Shown here one piece after another: positions 1 to 8,217 of a DNA stretch of 44,658 nt (position 1 is the stretch's first letter; each line of letters opens with the position of its first letter). The notes beneath the pieces were generated by a model that saw only the letters and a program-made list of their open reading frames with translations, ran no database searches and was not told where the DNA came from. The DNA comes from an uncultured Acidimicrobiales bacterium (lineage in GTDB: Bacteria > Actinomycetota > Acidimicrobiia > Acidimicrobiales > SHLQ01). The translations under genes were made by a program, and so were the position numbers. The stretch covers positions 1 to 44,658 of the forward strand of contig CALLQB010000122.1 in the NCBI GenBank assembly GCA_938015295.1, given 5' to 3'.

Positions 1-402
1 TCGTTGGCTCAGCCCGGCGACGGAGCAGTTGCCGTTGCGGTGTCAGCCACCCCCACCGACTGGCAAATCGTCAGCAGCGCAGCGCACGGCGGCCTACCAA
101 CGCAGCCACTACATGCCGCAGTCGGCGCATACCGGGCCCTCGACTCAGCCGAGGGCAGTATCGCCACCAATCAACCAACCGCGGCGCACACACTCGCACT
201 CGCCGAACTACTCGGCGCAGAGGCCGACACCATCAACCCCCACGGCGGCTCGCTAGCGCGTGGGCAACTCGACGGAACCGAAAGCCTGCAAGCCCTGCAC
301 GACCTCACCACCGGCAACCTCGCAAGCCACAGCCTGACCCTCCTCTCGACCACCGGCAATGGTGCAGCGCTCGCCACCCAATTTCTACGCCACCCGTCGT
401 AG
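1..402 (+). CDS. Thiolase-like protein, C-terminal fragment
   Basis: The frame is open from the first base, so this is the 3' end of a gene that begins outside the window; about 133 residues are visible. The stretch INPHGGSLARGQLDG near residue 78 resembles the thiolase C-terminal signature (N-x-x-GG-x-x-x-x-GHPxG), which sits in the second active-site loop of acetyl-CoA acetyltransferases. The catalytic histidine of that loop appears to be Gln here (RGQ instead of GHP), so the protein may be a degenerate thiolase or a thiolase-fold relative without normal activity. The substrate cannot be told from this fragment. It ends 9 bp before the next gene on the same strand, which suggests co-transcription. 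Family assignment is by motif only. Confidence 0.5.
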   Translation, partial: SLAQPGDGAVAVAVSATPTDWQIVSSAAHGGLPTQPLHAAVGAYRALDSAEGSIATNQPTAAHTLALAELLGAEADTINPHGGSLARGQLDGTESLQALHDLTTGNLASHSLTLLSTTGNGAALATQFLRHPS

Positions 403-411
403 GCTGAACAC

Positions 412-753
412 ATGAACAAGCCGTTGTTCTTCGCCGGAATGGCCCTCGCCATCATCCTCGCGTTTCAGGTCTTCATCAGCGACCAAGATCTCGACGCCAG
501 CCTCGTCATTCGAGCCCTCGTCGCCGTAGCCGCCGGGTTCTTCATCATGCGCACCGGCTTTCGAATGCTCGGCGGATTCGCCCGCCCGGTCGCACCCCCG
601 CCAGAAGCCGGCGAACTACGCAAGGTAAAGATCACCTACCGATGCGACATGTGCGGCACCGAAGTACGCATGACCATGGCCAACGACCAGATCCCCGAGC
701 CACCACGCCACTGCCTCGAAGACATGGTGCTGATGGCACCCATCGAGGATTAG
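412..753 (+). CDS. Small membrane protein with a cytoplasmic zinc-ribbon-like tail
   Basis: This is a 113-residue protein of unknown function. It has two hydrophobic segments, roughly residues 5-21 and 31-47, which should form a membrane hairpin. A hydrophilic tail carries YRCDMCGTEV (a CxxC pair) and a later PRHCLED cysteine, compatible with a partial zinc ribbon or small metal site. It starts 9 bp after the thiolase-like gene. The downstream neighbour ugd runs the other way and converges on it, ending 6 bp away. I do not recognise a named family. The gene call itself looks sound because of the close spacing and the ATG start, but the function is open. Confidence 0.7.
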   Translation: MNKPLFFAGMALAIILAFQVFISDQDLDASLVIRALVAVAAGFFIMRTGFRMLGGFARPVAPPPEAGELRKVKITYRCDMCGTEVRMTMANDQIPEPPRHCLEDMVLMAPIED

Positions 754-759
754 CAAGCC

Positions 760-2034
760 CTACCGGCCAACACCCACCACGTTGAACTTGTAGCGCTCAA
801 GCGCTCGCCGGTGCAGATGGTTACGTCCGTCGACAATCTGGCGAGACGGCATAAGTTCGCCAACCTTGCCGAGGTCGACAGACTGAAACTCGGGCCACTC
901 GGTGAGCACGACGAGAGCATCTGCTCCAGACACCGCCGAATACGGGTCCTTCACGATCTCGAGGCCTGGCAGTTCAGCTAAGGGTTCGGTAACCGTCGGG
1001 TCATAGGCGACCACGTTCGCACCAAGCGCAAGCAGTCGCGACACCACTTCGATCGCCGGAGAATCGCGAAGATCATCGGTGCCGGACTTGAAGGTCAGAC
1101 CCCACACACCAATCCTCGCCGACGAGATATCGGCAACAATGTCTTCGACCTTGCCAGCGGTGCGGTCGAACTGCTCCACGTTGATACGGCGAGCCTCTTC
1201 GAGCATGGCAAAGTCGTAGCCAACCGTCTCGGCGATCTTGAGCAACGCCGAAGTGTCCTTAGGGAAACACGAACCGCCCCAACCAGGTCCCGGCTGAAGA
1301 AAGCCCTGACCAATGCGCTTGTCGAGCCCAATGCCCATCATCACATCGTCAGCGTCGGCGCCAAGAAGCTCGCACAACTCGGCAACCGCGTTGACGTAAG
1401 ACAGCTTGGTGGCAAGAAACGAGTTCGCGCCGTACTTGATGAGCTCGGCCGAACGAGCGCCACAGATAACAGCAGGCGCCGCGACCTTGGCGTACAACAT
1501 CGCTACACGGGTAGCGGCCTCTTCGTCGCTTGACCCCACGACCACCCGGTCGGGATGCAAGAAATCGTTGATAGCGGTTCCTTCACGAAGGAACTCGGGG
1601 TTCGAAACAACCGAAACATCGTCTCGGCCAATCAGCGCAAAAACCGACTCGGCGGTACCCACCGGCACCGTCGACTTGTTGATAACAACCGACCCTGCCG
1701 GAATCTTCGGCCCGATCGTTTGAGCTGCGGTCTCTATATAGGTGAGGTCGGCTGACCCATCGTCGGACTGTGGCGTCGGCAAACAAAGAAACCAGAACTC
1801 AGCATCGGGAAGATCATCCTCACCCAACAAAGAGAAGGTAAGCAGGCCAGAACCGAGGCCGTAACTGAGCATCTCGTCGATGCCCTCTTCGACGATCGGC
1901 GACACGCCGTCGCGCATCAACTCGACCTTTTGCGCGTCGACATCGATACACGTGACGCGATGCCCAAGATGGCTCAGACATACCGCTGTTGTGAGGCCTA
2001 CATAGCCTCCACCAATTACTGCAACGTTCGCCAC
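760..2034 (-). CDS. ugd: UDP-glucose 6-dehydrogenase
   Basis: It oxidises UDP-glucose to UDP-glucuronate with two NAD+, supplying uronic acid precursors for cell-surface polysaccharide. The 424-residue length is normal for the bacterial Ugd/RkpK family. The N-terminal Rossmann motif GGGYVG is at residues 8-13, NKSTVPVGT lies near 119-127, and the catalytic cysteine is C256 in GGSCFPKD. The C-terminal UDP-binding domain follows (GLTFKSGTDDLRDSPA). UDP-mannosaminuronate dehydrogenases share the fold, but GGSCFPKD and the overall pattern favour UDP-glucose. The start codon is GTG. It is divergent from crgA and forms a single-gene unit. Confidence 0.9.
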   Translation of the reverse strand: MANVAVIGGGYVGLTTAVCLSHLGHRVTCIDVDAQKVELMRDGVSPIVEEGIDEMLSYGLGSGLLTFSLLGEDDLPDAEFWFLCLPTPQSDDGSADLTYIETAAQTIGPKIPAGSVVINKSTVPVGTAESVFALIGRDDVSVVSNPEFLREGTAINDFLHPDRVVVGSSDEEAATRVAMLYAKVAAPAVICGARSAELIKYGANSFLATKLSYVNAVAELCELLGADADDVMMGIGLDKRIGQGFLQPGPGWGGSCFPKDTSALLKIAETVGYDFAMLEEARRINVEQFDRTAGKVEDIVADISSARIGVWGLTFKSGTDDLRDSPAIEVVSRLLALGANVVAYDPTVTEPLAELPGLEIVKDPYSAVSGADALVVLTEWPEFQSVDLGKVGELMPSRQIVDGRNHLHRRALERYKFNVVGVGR

Positions 2035-2221
2035 GGCGAACTCACATCCCGTTCTTCACATCAGGGGGGTTTGGGGGTACAAGGCGCAGAGTACATACAA
2101 AGCACGCAACGCCGAAGCAATCTTAACGGGAAACACCCAAATTGATCCGCTCGGCCTACCCCGCATCACCAACTGTCGCCGAGCCAGTGGGCACAGGGCC
2201 ATCAACGGCTAACATGCCCAG
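2035..2221. promoter_or_regulatory. Divergent intergenic region between ugd and crgA
   Basis: These 187 bp separate the divergent ugd and crgA and must hold both promoters. A TAACAT hexamer at 2210-2215 fits an actinobacterial -10 box and would put the crgA transcription start at or next to its ATG (2222). No ribosome-binding site is visible before crgA, so a leaderless mRNA is plausible. No convincing -35 was found. This is inference from spacing only. Confidence 0.3.
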
Positions 2222-2518
2222 ATGGCTAAGCCCCAAAAACGCAAGGTCCAGGGCGGTCGAGTTACCCCCAAGGGCACTCGTCCCGAACAGCCCCGCGACA
2301 AAGTAAGCACCGTGCAATCGCTGTCGGCCGGCAAGCCGCCAAGCCCCACCTGGGTGCCCGTGCTGATGTTCGGCCTACTGCTGCTTGGCATGGTGGTCAT
2401 CATCCTCAACTACATGGGACTGCTGCCCTTCGTCGACGGCGAAGCCAGCAACTGGTACTTATTGCTTGGCCTCGGCCTGATACTCGGTGGCATCATCACC
2501 GCGACGCAATATCGCTAG
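2222..2518 (+). CDS. crgA: Cell division protein CrgA
   Basis: CrgA is a small actinobacterial membrane protein that interacts with FtsZ-ring and peptidoglycan-synthesis proteins at the septum. The 98-residue product has a basic cytoplasmic N-terminus (KPQKRKVQGGR) and two transmembrane segments, about residues 42-62 and 75-94, joined by a short loop; it ends in ITATQYR. The WVPVLMFGLLLLGM and NYMGLLP pattern is typical of the family. In mycobacteria crgA also lies close to trpG and the pknB operon, so context supports the call. No Shine-Dalgarno sequence precedes the ATG. Confidence 0.88.
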   Translation: MAKPQKRKVQGGRVTPKGTRPEQPRDKVSTVQSLSAGKPPSPTWVPVLMFGLLLLGMVVIILNYMGLLPFVDGEASNWYLLLGLGLILGGIITATQYR

Positions 2519-2542
2519 CTACCAACAGACCGGACCACGCAG

Positions 2543-3118
2543 ATGACCAACGTTCTTGTCATCGACAACTACGACTCGTTTGTCTACAACCTGGTGCAAT
2601 ACCTCGGCGAGCTTGGGGCAAACCCCATCGTGCACCGCCACGACGAGCTCACCCTCGACCAGCTCATCGCGATCGACCCCGACGCCGTGCTCATCAGCCC
2701 CGGGCCCGGCACCCCCGACGACTCGGGCGTCAGCAACGACGTCATCACCCACTTCGCTGGCAAAAAGCCGGTGCTCGGCGTGTGCCTCGGCCACCAATGC
2801 ATCGGCCAAATCTACGGCGGCGACGTCATCCGGGCCCCCGAAGTCATGCACGGCAAAACCTCGTTCATCGAACACCAAGGCGCAGGCGTATTTGCCGGAC
2901 TCCCCGCCCCGCTCGAAGCCACCCGCTACCACTCGCTCATCGTCGACCGGGCCACCATGCCCGACTGCCTTGAGATAACCGCCGAAACATCCGACGGCAT
3001 CGTCATGGGCGTGCGCCACCGCGAACTCGACGTCGAAGGCGTGCAGTTTCACCCCGAATCGATCCTCACGGTCGGCGGGCATCAACTGCTCAAAACCTTC
3101 CTCGACCGCGCCGGCTGA
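2543..3118 (+). CDS. trpG: Anthranilate/aminodeoxychorismate synthase glutamine amidotransferase subunit
   Basis: This is a class I glutamine amidotransferase that releases ammonia from glutamine for the partner synthase, making anthranilate (tryptophan) or 4-amino-4-deoxychorismate (folate). The catalytic triad is complete: C81 in GVCLGHQ, then H170 and E172 in QFHPES. The oxyanion-hole segment SPGPGTP is at 52-58. The length of 191 residues is typical of TrpG/PabA. No synthase subunit (TrpE/PabB) lies nearby, so it may serve both pathways, as in many bacteria. It begins 24 bp after crgA on the same strand, the position of trpG in mycobacterial origin regions. Confidence 0.88.
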   Translation: MTNVLVIDNYDSFVYNLVQYLGELGANPIVHRHDELTLDQLIAIDPDAVLISPGPGTPDDSGVSNDVITHFAGKKPVLGVCLGHQCIGQIYGGDVIRAPEVMHGKTSFIEHQGAGVFAGLPAPLEATRYHSLIVDRATMPDCLEITAETSDGIVMGVRHRELDVEGVQFHPESILTVGGHQLLKTFLDRAG

Positions 3119-3232
3119 CTTCGGGCGAACCAACTTTCGCTCTAGCCAAGACCGGCCCGCAACAGCGCGGCCGAGGGATTTTCCCCCACACCTACGACAC
3201 ACAGGTGAAACCAACAAGGGGAGAACAAAGCA

Positions 3233-4387
3233 ATGGCAGAAAAACGCGCGTTAGCAACCGCGGCACTACTAGGCCTGGTGGTGGCGCTTCTCGCGTTCGC
3301 CTCACCACAAGCACAGGCGCAAAGCTCGACCGTCACGGTCAGCGAAGGCGAATCGATTCAAGCCGCAATCGAAGCCGCAGCCGAAGGCACAACCATCGTT
3401 GTCGAGTCGGGCGTCTACGAAGAATCGCTCCACATAAGCACCGACGGAATCAGCTTGCTGGGCGAGCCCGGGGCAACGATCAAAACGCCAGCCGACGCCG
3501 ACACACCCTGCACCTTCTTTGGGGTAACCGATTCGATCTGTGTCGCCGCAGCACCATTCAACGAGCCAATGGGCGGACTACTTTCGTCTGAGGTCATTGA
3601 GGATGTAACCGTGAGCGGCTTCACCATCGTCGACTCGCCCGGAACGGCAATCGATGTGATGAACTCGCGAAACTCAACCGTGTCGGACAACACCGTTACC
3701 GGCGCCGCCTGCAACGGCATCTGGATGGGCGACTCCGAACGCTTCAAAGTGAGCGGAAACTCGATCTCCGACACCGGTCAGGTGCTCCAGTTCTGCGCAG
3801 CGATCGACGTCACCGATACACCAATCGGCCTCGACAGCACTCGCGGTCTGGTTGCCAAGAACAAGTTGATCGACAACGCCTTTGCCGGCATCGTGCTTAG
3901 CGGCACAACCAAGACCACCGTCAAACAGAACAAGGTCACCAAAAACTGTGGCGGCATCGCCGTCACTGCGGCGTCGGCCAAACCCAACGACACCGCAGGA
4001 GTGAAGGTGTTGAACAACAAGGTGCAAAAGAACAACAAGGCCTGCCAGCCGTTCATCGCCTTCGGCATCGACACGGCATTCGGCGGCTACGGCATCGCCG
4101 TCGCTGGCGGCGCCAAAGTCACCATCAAAAAGAACACGGTGAAGAACAACGTGGTCAACGACGACCGCATCACCCAAGGGGCCGGCATCTCTGCCATCGA
4201 CTTCACCAACCTCGATGGCACGACCGCAGGCGTCAACAAGATCAAAATCATCAACAACAAAGCCACCGGCAATTCGGTCAACGGTGTCGCAAACGACATC
4301 GGCGTCATCACCGAAAAGGGAAAGGTGACGGTCAAAAACAACACCTGCGACGTCAGCGTCGCCGACCCCTCGTGGTGTAACAAGTAA
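3233..4387 (+). CDS. Secreted right-handed parallel beta-helix protein
   Basis: A 384-residue exported protein. The N-terminus has a basic start, a hydrophobic core and ASPQAQAQ, a likely signal peptide cleaved near residue 30. The mature part begins with a pectate-lyase-like opening (SIQAAIEAAAEGTTIVVESGVY). Short repeating turns rich in Asn and Val then follow, such as NSTVSDNTVTGA, KNKLIDNAFAGIVLSG and KVTVKNNTCDV, the sign of a right-handed beta-helix of the NosD/PbH1 type. Such folds bind or cleave polysaccharides, but no catalytic residues can be assigned. Cysteines are scattered and may form disulfides. It interrupts the usual trpG-pknB neighbourhood and converges on pknB. Confidence 0.82.
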   Translation: MAEKRALATAALLGLVVALLAFASPQAQAQSSTVTVSEGESIQAAIEAAAEGTTIVVESGVYEESLHISTDGISLLGEPGATIKTPADADTPCTFFGVTDSICVAAAPFNEPMGGLLSSEVIEDVTVSGFTIVDSPGTAIDVMNSRNSTVSDNTVTGAACNGIWMGDSERFKVSGNSISDTGQVLQFCAAIDVTDTPIGLDSTRGLVAKNKLIDNAFAGIVLSGTTKTTVKQNKVTKNCGGIAVTAASAKPNDTAGVKVLNNKVQKNNKACQPFIAFGIDTAFGGYGIAVAGGAKVTIKKNTVKNNVVNDDRITQGAGISAIDFTNLDGTTAGVNKIKIINNKATGNSVNGVANDIGVITEKGKVTVKNNTCDVSVADPSWCNK

Positions 4388-4403
4388 CCACGGCACGAGC
4401 GAT

Positions 4404-4430
4404 CGGGGTTTCCCGCACAGGGAAGCCCCG
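4404..4430. terminator. Hairpin between convergent beta-helix and pknB genes
   Basis: An 11-bp stem with one G-T wobble (4404-4414 with 4420-4430) closes a 5-nt loop, in the 57 bp between two convergent genes. Neither side has a strong T-tract, so it may act as a weak bidirectional terminator. Confidence 0.5.
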
Positions 4431-4444
4431 GTTCGCCCGAACGG

Positions 4445-6598
4445 TTACTCGGGCGCTGCGGTTGTCGCCGGCGCCTGGGTGGTGGGCGCAGTCGTGGCTG
4501 GCGGCTGCGTGGTAGGCGCCGTTGTGGCTGGAGGCTGCGTAGTAGGCGCTGTTGTGGCCGGAGGCTGCGTAGTAGTCGACGTGCCAAGGCTCGAATCGAC
4601 AACACCCACAACGATGTTCACGTTGCTGCCACTAGGCAGCGCAGTGTTGGGGCCAGGATCCTGACTGATGACCTTCTCGGCATTGGGATCGCCCGGAGCA
4701 ACCGGCTGCGACGTCGGCACCGGCACAAACCCGGCAGCCTGCAACGTCGCGCTAGCGGCATCGGCCGACAGACCAATCACCGACGGCACCGGCACCAAAG
4801 CCACACCACTCGACACCAAAATCGTTACCGTGCTGCCAATGTCGGCCTCGGTATTGGCCGCCGGTTCGGTAGCCACCACATTGCCCTGAGGCGTAGACCC
4901 GCTCGACTCAAGCCGCTCATCGACCTTGAAACCCGCCTCAATAATGATGTCGCGCGCCTCAGCCAGCGTCCTGCCCTTCACATCGGGAATCAGTTTGCTT
5001 CCCGGACCTTCGCTGACGGTGATAACAACCGTCTCACCCGTGCGCAGCTCAGTGCCCGCATCGGGAGACTGGCGGATAACAACGCCCTGATCGTCCTCAG
5101 ACGGTTCGGTGCGCACCTCCACCCGGAAACCCTGATCCTCGAGACGAGTAATAGCGTCGGCTTCAAGCAGATCGACCACCGAATCGATGGGCACCTCTTC
5201 GCTCGGCTGACTAAACGTGATCGTCACCTTGCTACCCGGCTGGGCAAGGTTGCCATTGGCAGGATCCTGATCGAACACCGTGCCCTGCGGAACCTCTTGA
5301 TTTGGCTCGGGGTTGGAATCGACAAGGAACCCGAGACCTTCGAGCGTCTCGCGAGCCACCGCCTTATCAAGACCAATCACTTGCGGAATCTCGACCGGCT
5401 CGGCAGTGGGGTCGCCAAGATCGGCCGGATCGTCGCCGAAACCAAGCGTGTCGATGAACTGCGTGACCAGGTAAAACAGCAGACCAATAAGCCCGATGAG
5501 CACCACAAAGAAAATGATGTTTCGTTTCCACTCGTCATCGCGGTACGACGGCGGATAGTGCTCTTGATACACAACCTCTTGGGGCTGCGGAGCAACAGCG
5601 GGGCCCGCAGCAGGGGCCGGCGCCATGGCCTGCGTGGCGCCAATCGGCACCTGCGGCTGTTGTTGCACCGGCGCAGGTGCGGGAACAGCCGGAACCGCCA
5701 CCGGCGGCGGCACCGCCGCAGCCTTCGCCTCGGCAGCCTTCTTGGTACGCAGATCGTGCTGACCCTCGCGGTAACGACGAAGATCGCTACGAAGATTGTC
5801 GGCAGCCGGATACCGATTGCCCGGGTTCTTCGCCAACAACTTCAACGTGATGGCCTCGAGCGACTTCGCCACCTTGATGCCGTGCTGACTCGGAGGCTTC
5901 GGACGCTCGCGCACCTGCGCCGCAGCGATCTCGCCCGGCGACGAACCAGTAAACGGCGGCGTTCCGGTAAGCATCTCGTAGAGCACGATGCCCAACGAAT
6001 ACAGATCGCTCTTGGGGTCGACCGCTTTGCCCTGGGCCTGCTCGGGCGACAGATAGCTCGGCGTACCGAACACCATCTGCTTGCCACCCTCGGTCTGCTC
6101 GGCCTTGGCCTTCGCGATGACCGTGGTAATACCGAAATCGGTGACCTTCACCTGTCCGCTAGGCGAGATGAGAATATTGCCAGGCTTGACGTCGTTGTGC
6201 ACTAGGCCGTTGCGATGCGCAAACCCCAAAGCATCGGCGACATCGCTGGCAATTTCGGCCGCCCGGTCGGGATGCAGCGGCCCCTCGGTATTGAGAATCT
6301 CGGCCAAGCTGCGACCTTCGACGTACTCCATGACAATGAAATACGTACCCCGCTCTTCGCCCCAGTCGTAGATAGCCACAATGTTCGGATGGCTCAGATT
6401 GGCCGCCGACTGCGCTTCCTGACGGAACCTTTCAACAAACTTTTCGTCACTCGCAAACGACGAGAACAACACCTTGACCGCCACCGGACGATCGAGAAGT
6501 TGGTCGCGCGCCAAGAAGACGTCGGCAGTGCCGCCGCGCGCAAGTTGTCGGTGCAATTCGTACCGACCGTTGAAGACTGTGGGGCCTTGCTCGGACAT
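4445..6598 (-). CDS. pknB: Membrane Ser/Thr protein kinase with four PASTA domains (PknB type)
   Basis: PknB senses cell-wall fragments or lipid II through extracellular PASTA domains and phosphorylates growth and division proteins. The 717 residues read: kinase domain about 12-275, Pro/Ala-rich juxtamembrane linker 288-340, one transmembrane segment about 360-381, PASTA domains near 402-464, 466-530, 534-597 and 601-665, and a Thr/Pro/Ala tail from about 672. Visible kinase parts are the Gly loop RGGTADV, K42 in AVKVL, E61, DFG at 154-156 and APE-like SPEQ. The catalytic loop is HNDVKPGN (134-141), so the usual HRD arginine is Asn. The tail has three perfect TTQPPATTAP units and a fourth partial one. 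It leads the 3' end of the minus-strand pbpA-rodA-pstP-fhaB operon; pknA is missing. Confidence 0.93.
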   Translation of the reverse strand: MSEQGPTVFNGRYELHRQLARGGTADVFLARDQLLDRPVAVKVLFSSFASDEKFVERFRQEAQSAANLSHPNIVAIYDWGEERGTYFIVMEYVEGRSLAEILNTEGPLHPDRAAEIASDVADALGFAHRNGLVHNDVKPGNILISPSGQVKVTDFGITTVIAKAKAEQTEGGKQMVFGTPSYLSPEQAQGKAVDPKSDLYSLGIVLYEMLTGTPPFTGSSPGEIAAAQVRERPKPPSQHGIKVAKSLEAITLKLLAKNPGNRYPAADNLRSDLRRYREGQHDLRTKKAAEAKAAAVPPPVAVPAVPAPAPVQQQPQVPIGATQAMAPAPAAGPAVAPQPQEVVYQEHYPPSYRDDEWKRNIIFFVVLIGLIGLLFYLVTQFIDTLGFGDDPADLGDPTAEPVEIPQVIGLDKAVARETLEGLGFLVDSNPEPNQEVPQGTVFDQDPANGNLAQPGSKVTITFSQPSEEVPIDSVVDLLEADAITRLEDQGFRVEVRTEPSEDDQGVVIRQSPDAGTELRTGETVVITVSEGPGSKLIPDVKGRTLAEARDIIIEAGFKVDERLESSGSTPQGNVVATEPAANTEADIGSTVTILVSSGVALVPVPSVIGLSADAASATLQAAGFVPVPTSQPVAPGDPNAEKVISQDPGPNTALPSGSNVNIVVGVVDSSLGTSTTTQPPATTAPTTQPPATTAPTTQPPATTAPTTQAPATTAAPE
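4456..4576 (-). repeat. 30-bp minisatellite encoding the PknB C-terminal Thr/Pro tail
   Basis: About three and a half copies of a 30-bp unit encode TTQPPATTAP-type decapeptides at residues 676-715 of PknB. The copies differ by a few synonymous changes. Copy number could vary between strains, which would change the length of the extracellular tail. Confidence 0.8.
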
Positions 6599-6690
6599 GA
6601 CGGCTAAGTCTACTTATCTGAGGGGCCCCAAACCCTTCATCTGCTCGCAATTCCTGCGCAGAACACCGACAGCCAGCGACCGAGGCCCTG

Positions 6691-8217
6691 TCAGCTGCCC
6701 GCTTGCAACGCGATGAAGGCATCGAGCACGGCCTTAGCAATGGGTGCCGCCGCGGTTCCACCCGTTTGTTGACCCAACGCCGCATCCGCCTCAACCAACA
6801 CCGCAATAGCAATATCGGCAGGCTGCCCAGGCTGGCCGGCAAACACGATGACCCACGCATGAGTGGCCTCAACCGACGCACCCAACTGTGCTGTTCCGGT
6901 CTTTGACCCGACTTCCCACCCTGGGGTCTGCAACCGTCGACCCGTGCCATCGGCAACCGCGCCAACCATCGCCTCACGCACCTTTTGGGCGACATCGGGG
7001 GCCATAACCAACTTCATCAACTCGTCGCCGTTGGTGCTGATGTCTCCGCCATCGACATCGAGGATCTCGGTAACCACCTTCGGTTCCATCAGCCGACCGT
7101 TATTGCCCACCGCAGCCACAACCATCGCCATCTGCAACGGCGTCGCCTTCGTTTCAAACTGGCCAATCGACGACTGCGCAAACGCCGGCGTGTTATCGAA
7201 CACGTCGTACTCGCGCCCCGCCTCGCTGGTATTGGTGCGATTGAACGGGCCGTAATCGGTAACAAACACCGACTCCGCCACACTGGGCAGATCGAGCGGG
7301 AGACGATCGTTAAACCCAAACGCCTCGGCCATCTCGGCCAACGCCTCGGGACCTATCTCCTCCACCGCCATCTGGGCAATCGCACTATTACACGACACCC
7401 GAATGATGTTGTTGAGATCGCCACCACAACTACTGCCACCAAAGTTCCGCAACGGCGAAGTAGTGAGCGGAGGCGTATACGACGGCACCACCGGATAGAC
7501 CGGCGACGTCGGCGACACGTTGCCCGAAGCCAGAGCGGCCGACGCCGTGACGATCTTGAACGTCGACCCAGGGAAATACGTCTCGCGGTAGGCCTTCGGA
7601 ATGAGCGGACTCGGGTTGAGCGCGTTGTGCCACACCCATGCGGCCCGAGACGTTTCTTGATCGACCGCACTAATCAGGTTGGGGTCATACGACGGCCAAC
7701 TCCACATCGCCAACACATTGCCGGTCGCCGGCTCGAGCGCAACCACCGAACCGTTCTGCTCACCCAACGCGTCGCGTGCCGCCACCTGCAACTGGTGGTT
7801 CAAACCCAACACCAAGTTGCCGGTGTTGTCGCGATCGACCAACAGATCTTCCAACGACCCAAACGCCTGCTCGGTAGTTTTGCCAGCAAGCTCATCGTTG
7901 TAGGTCTTCTCCAACCCCTCAGCGCCGTAGTTAAACGAAAAGAACCCGGTGATGTGGCCGTACAGATCGCCCTCGGGATACAACCGCTGGCGGGCAAACT
8001 GACCCTCGTCGAGCTCTTCGCTAAACGCCACCAACGTGCCATCGGCGGTGGTGATCGTGCCCCGACGCTGCCCGTAATCGCGCACGATCGGCCGAGTGTT
8101 GTTGGGGTCATCCACCAGCTTCTGCGCGTCGAACACCTGCAACCGATTGAGCTGCGCGAACAACAACAGATAGAGCACCATCATGCCCACGCCAAAACGG
8201 CGGATCTGTCGATTCAT
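6691..8217 (-). CDS. pbpA: Penicillin-binding protein 2 (PbpA-type transpeptidase)
   Basis: A class B PBP that cross-links peptidoglycan and works with the SEDS glycosyltransferase encoded just upstream. The N-terminus has a single membrane anchor (about residues 9-24). A dimerisation region follows, and then the transpeptidase domain with all three motifs: S218-T-F-K221 in GSTFK, S275-C-N277, and K439-T-G441 in SKTGTA. The length of 508 residues matches mycobacterial PbpA. The start overlaps the rodA stop by 4 nt (ATGA), indicating translational coupling. The 92 bp between its stop and the pknB start hold no gene; pknB may be read through or have its own promoter. Confidence 0.93.
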   Translation of the reverse strand: MNRQIRRFGVGMMVLYLLLFAQLNRLQVFDAQKLVDDPNNTRPIVRDYGQRRGTITTADGTLVAFSEELDEGQFARQRLYPEGDLYGHITGFFSFNYGAEGLEKTYNDELAGKTTEQAFGSLEDLLVDRDNTGNLVLGLNHQLQVAARDALGEQNGSVVALEPATGNVLAMWSWPSYDPNLISAVDQETSRAAWVWHNALNPSPLIPKAYRETYFPGSTFKIVTASAALASGNVSPTSPVYPVVPSYTPPLTTSPLRNFGGSSCGGDLNNIIRVSCNSAIAQMAVEEIGPEALAEMAEAFGFNDRLPLDLPSVAESVFVTDYGPFNRTNTSEAGREYDVFDNTPAFAQSSIGQFETKATPLQMAMVVAAVGNNGRLMEPKVVTEILDVDGGDISTNGDELMKLVMAPDVAQKVREAMVGAVADGTGRRLQTPGWEVGSKTGTAQLGASVEATHAWVIVFAGQPGQPADIAIAVLVEADAALGQQTGGTAAAPIAKAVLDAFIALQAGS

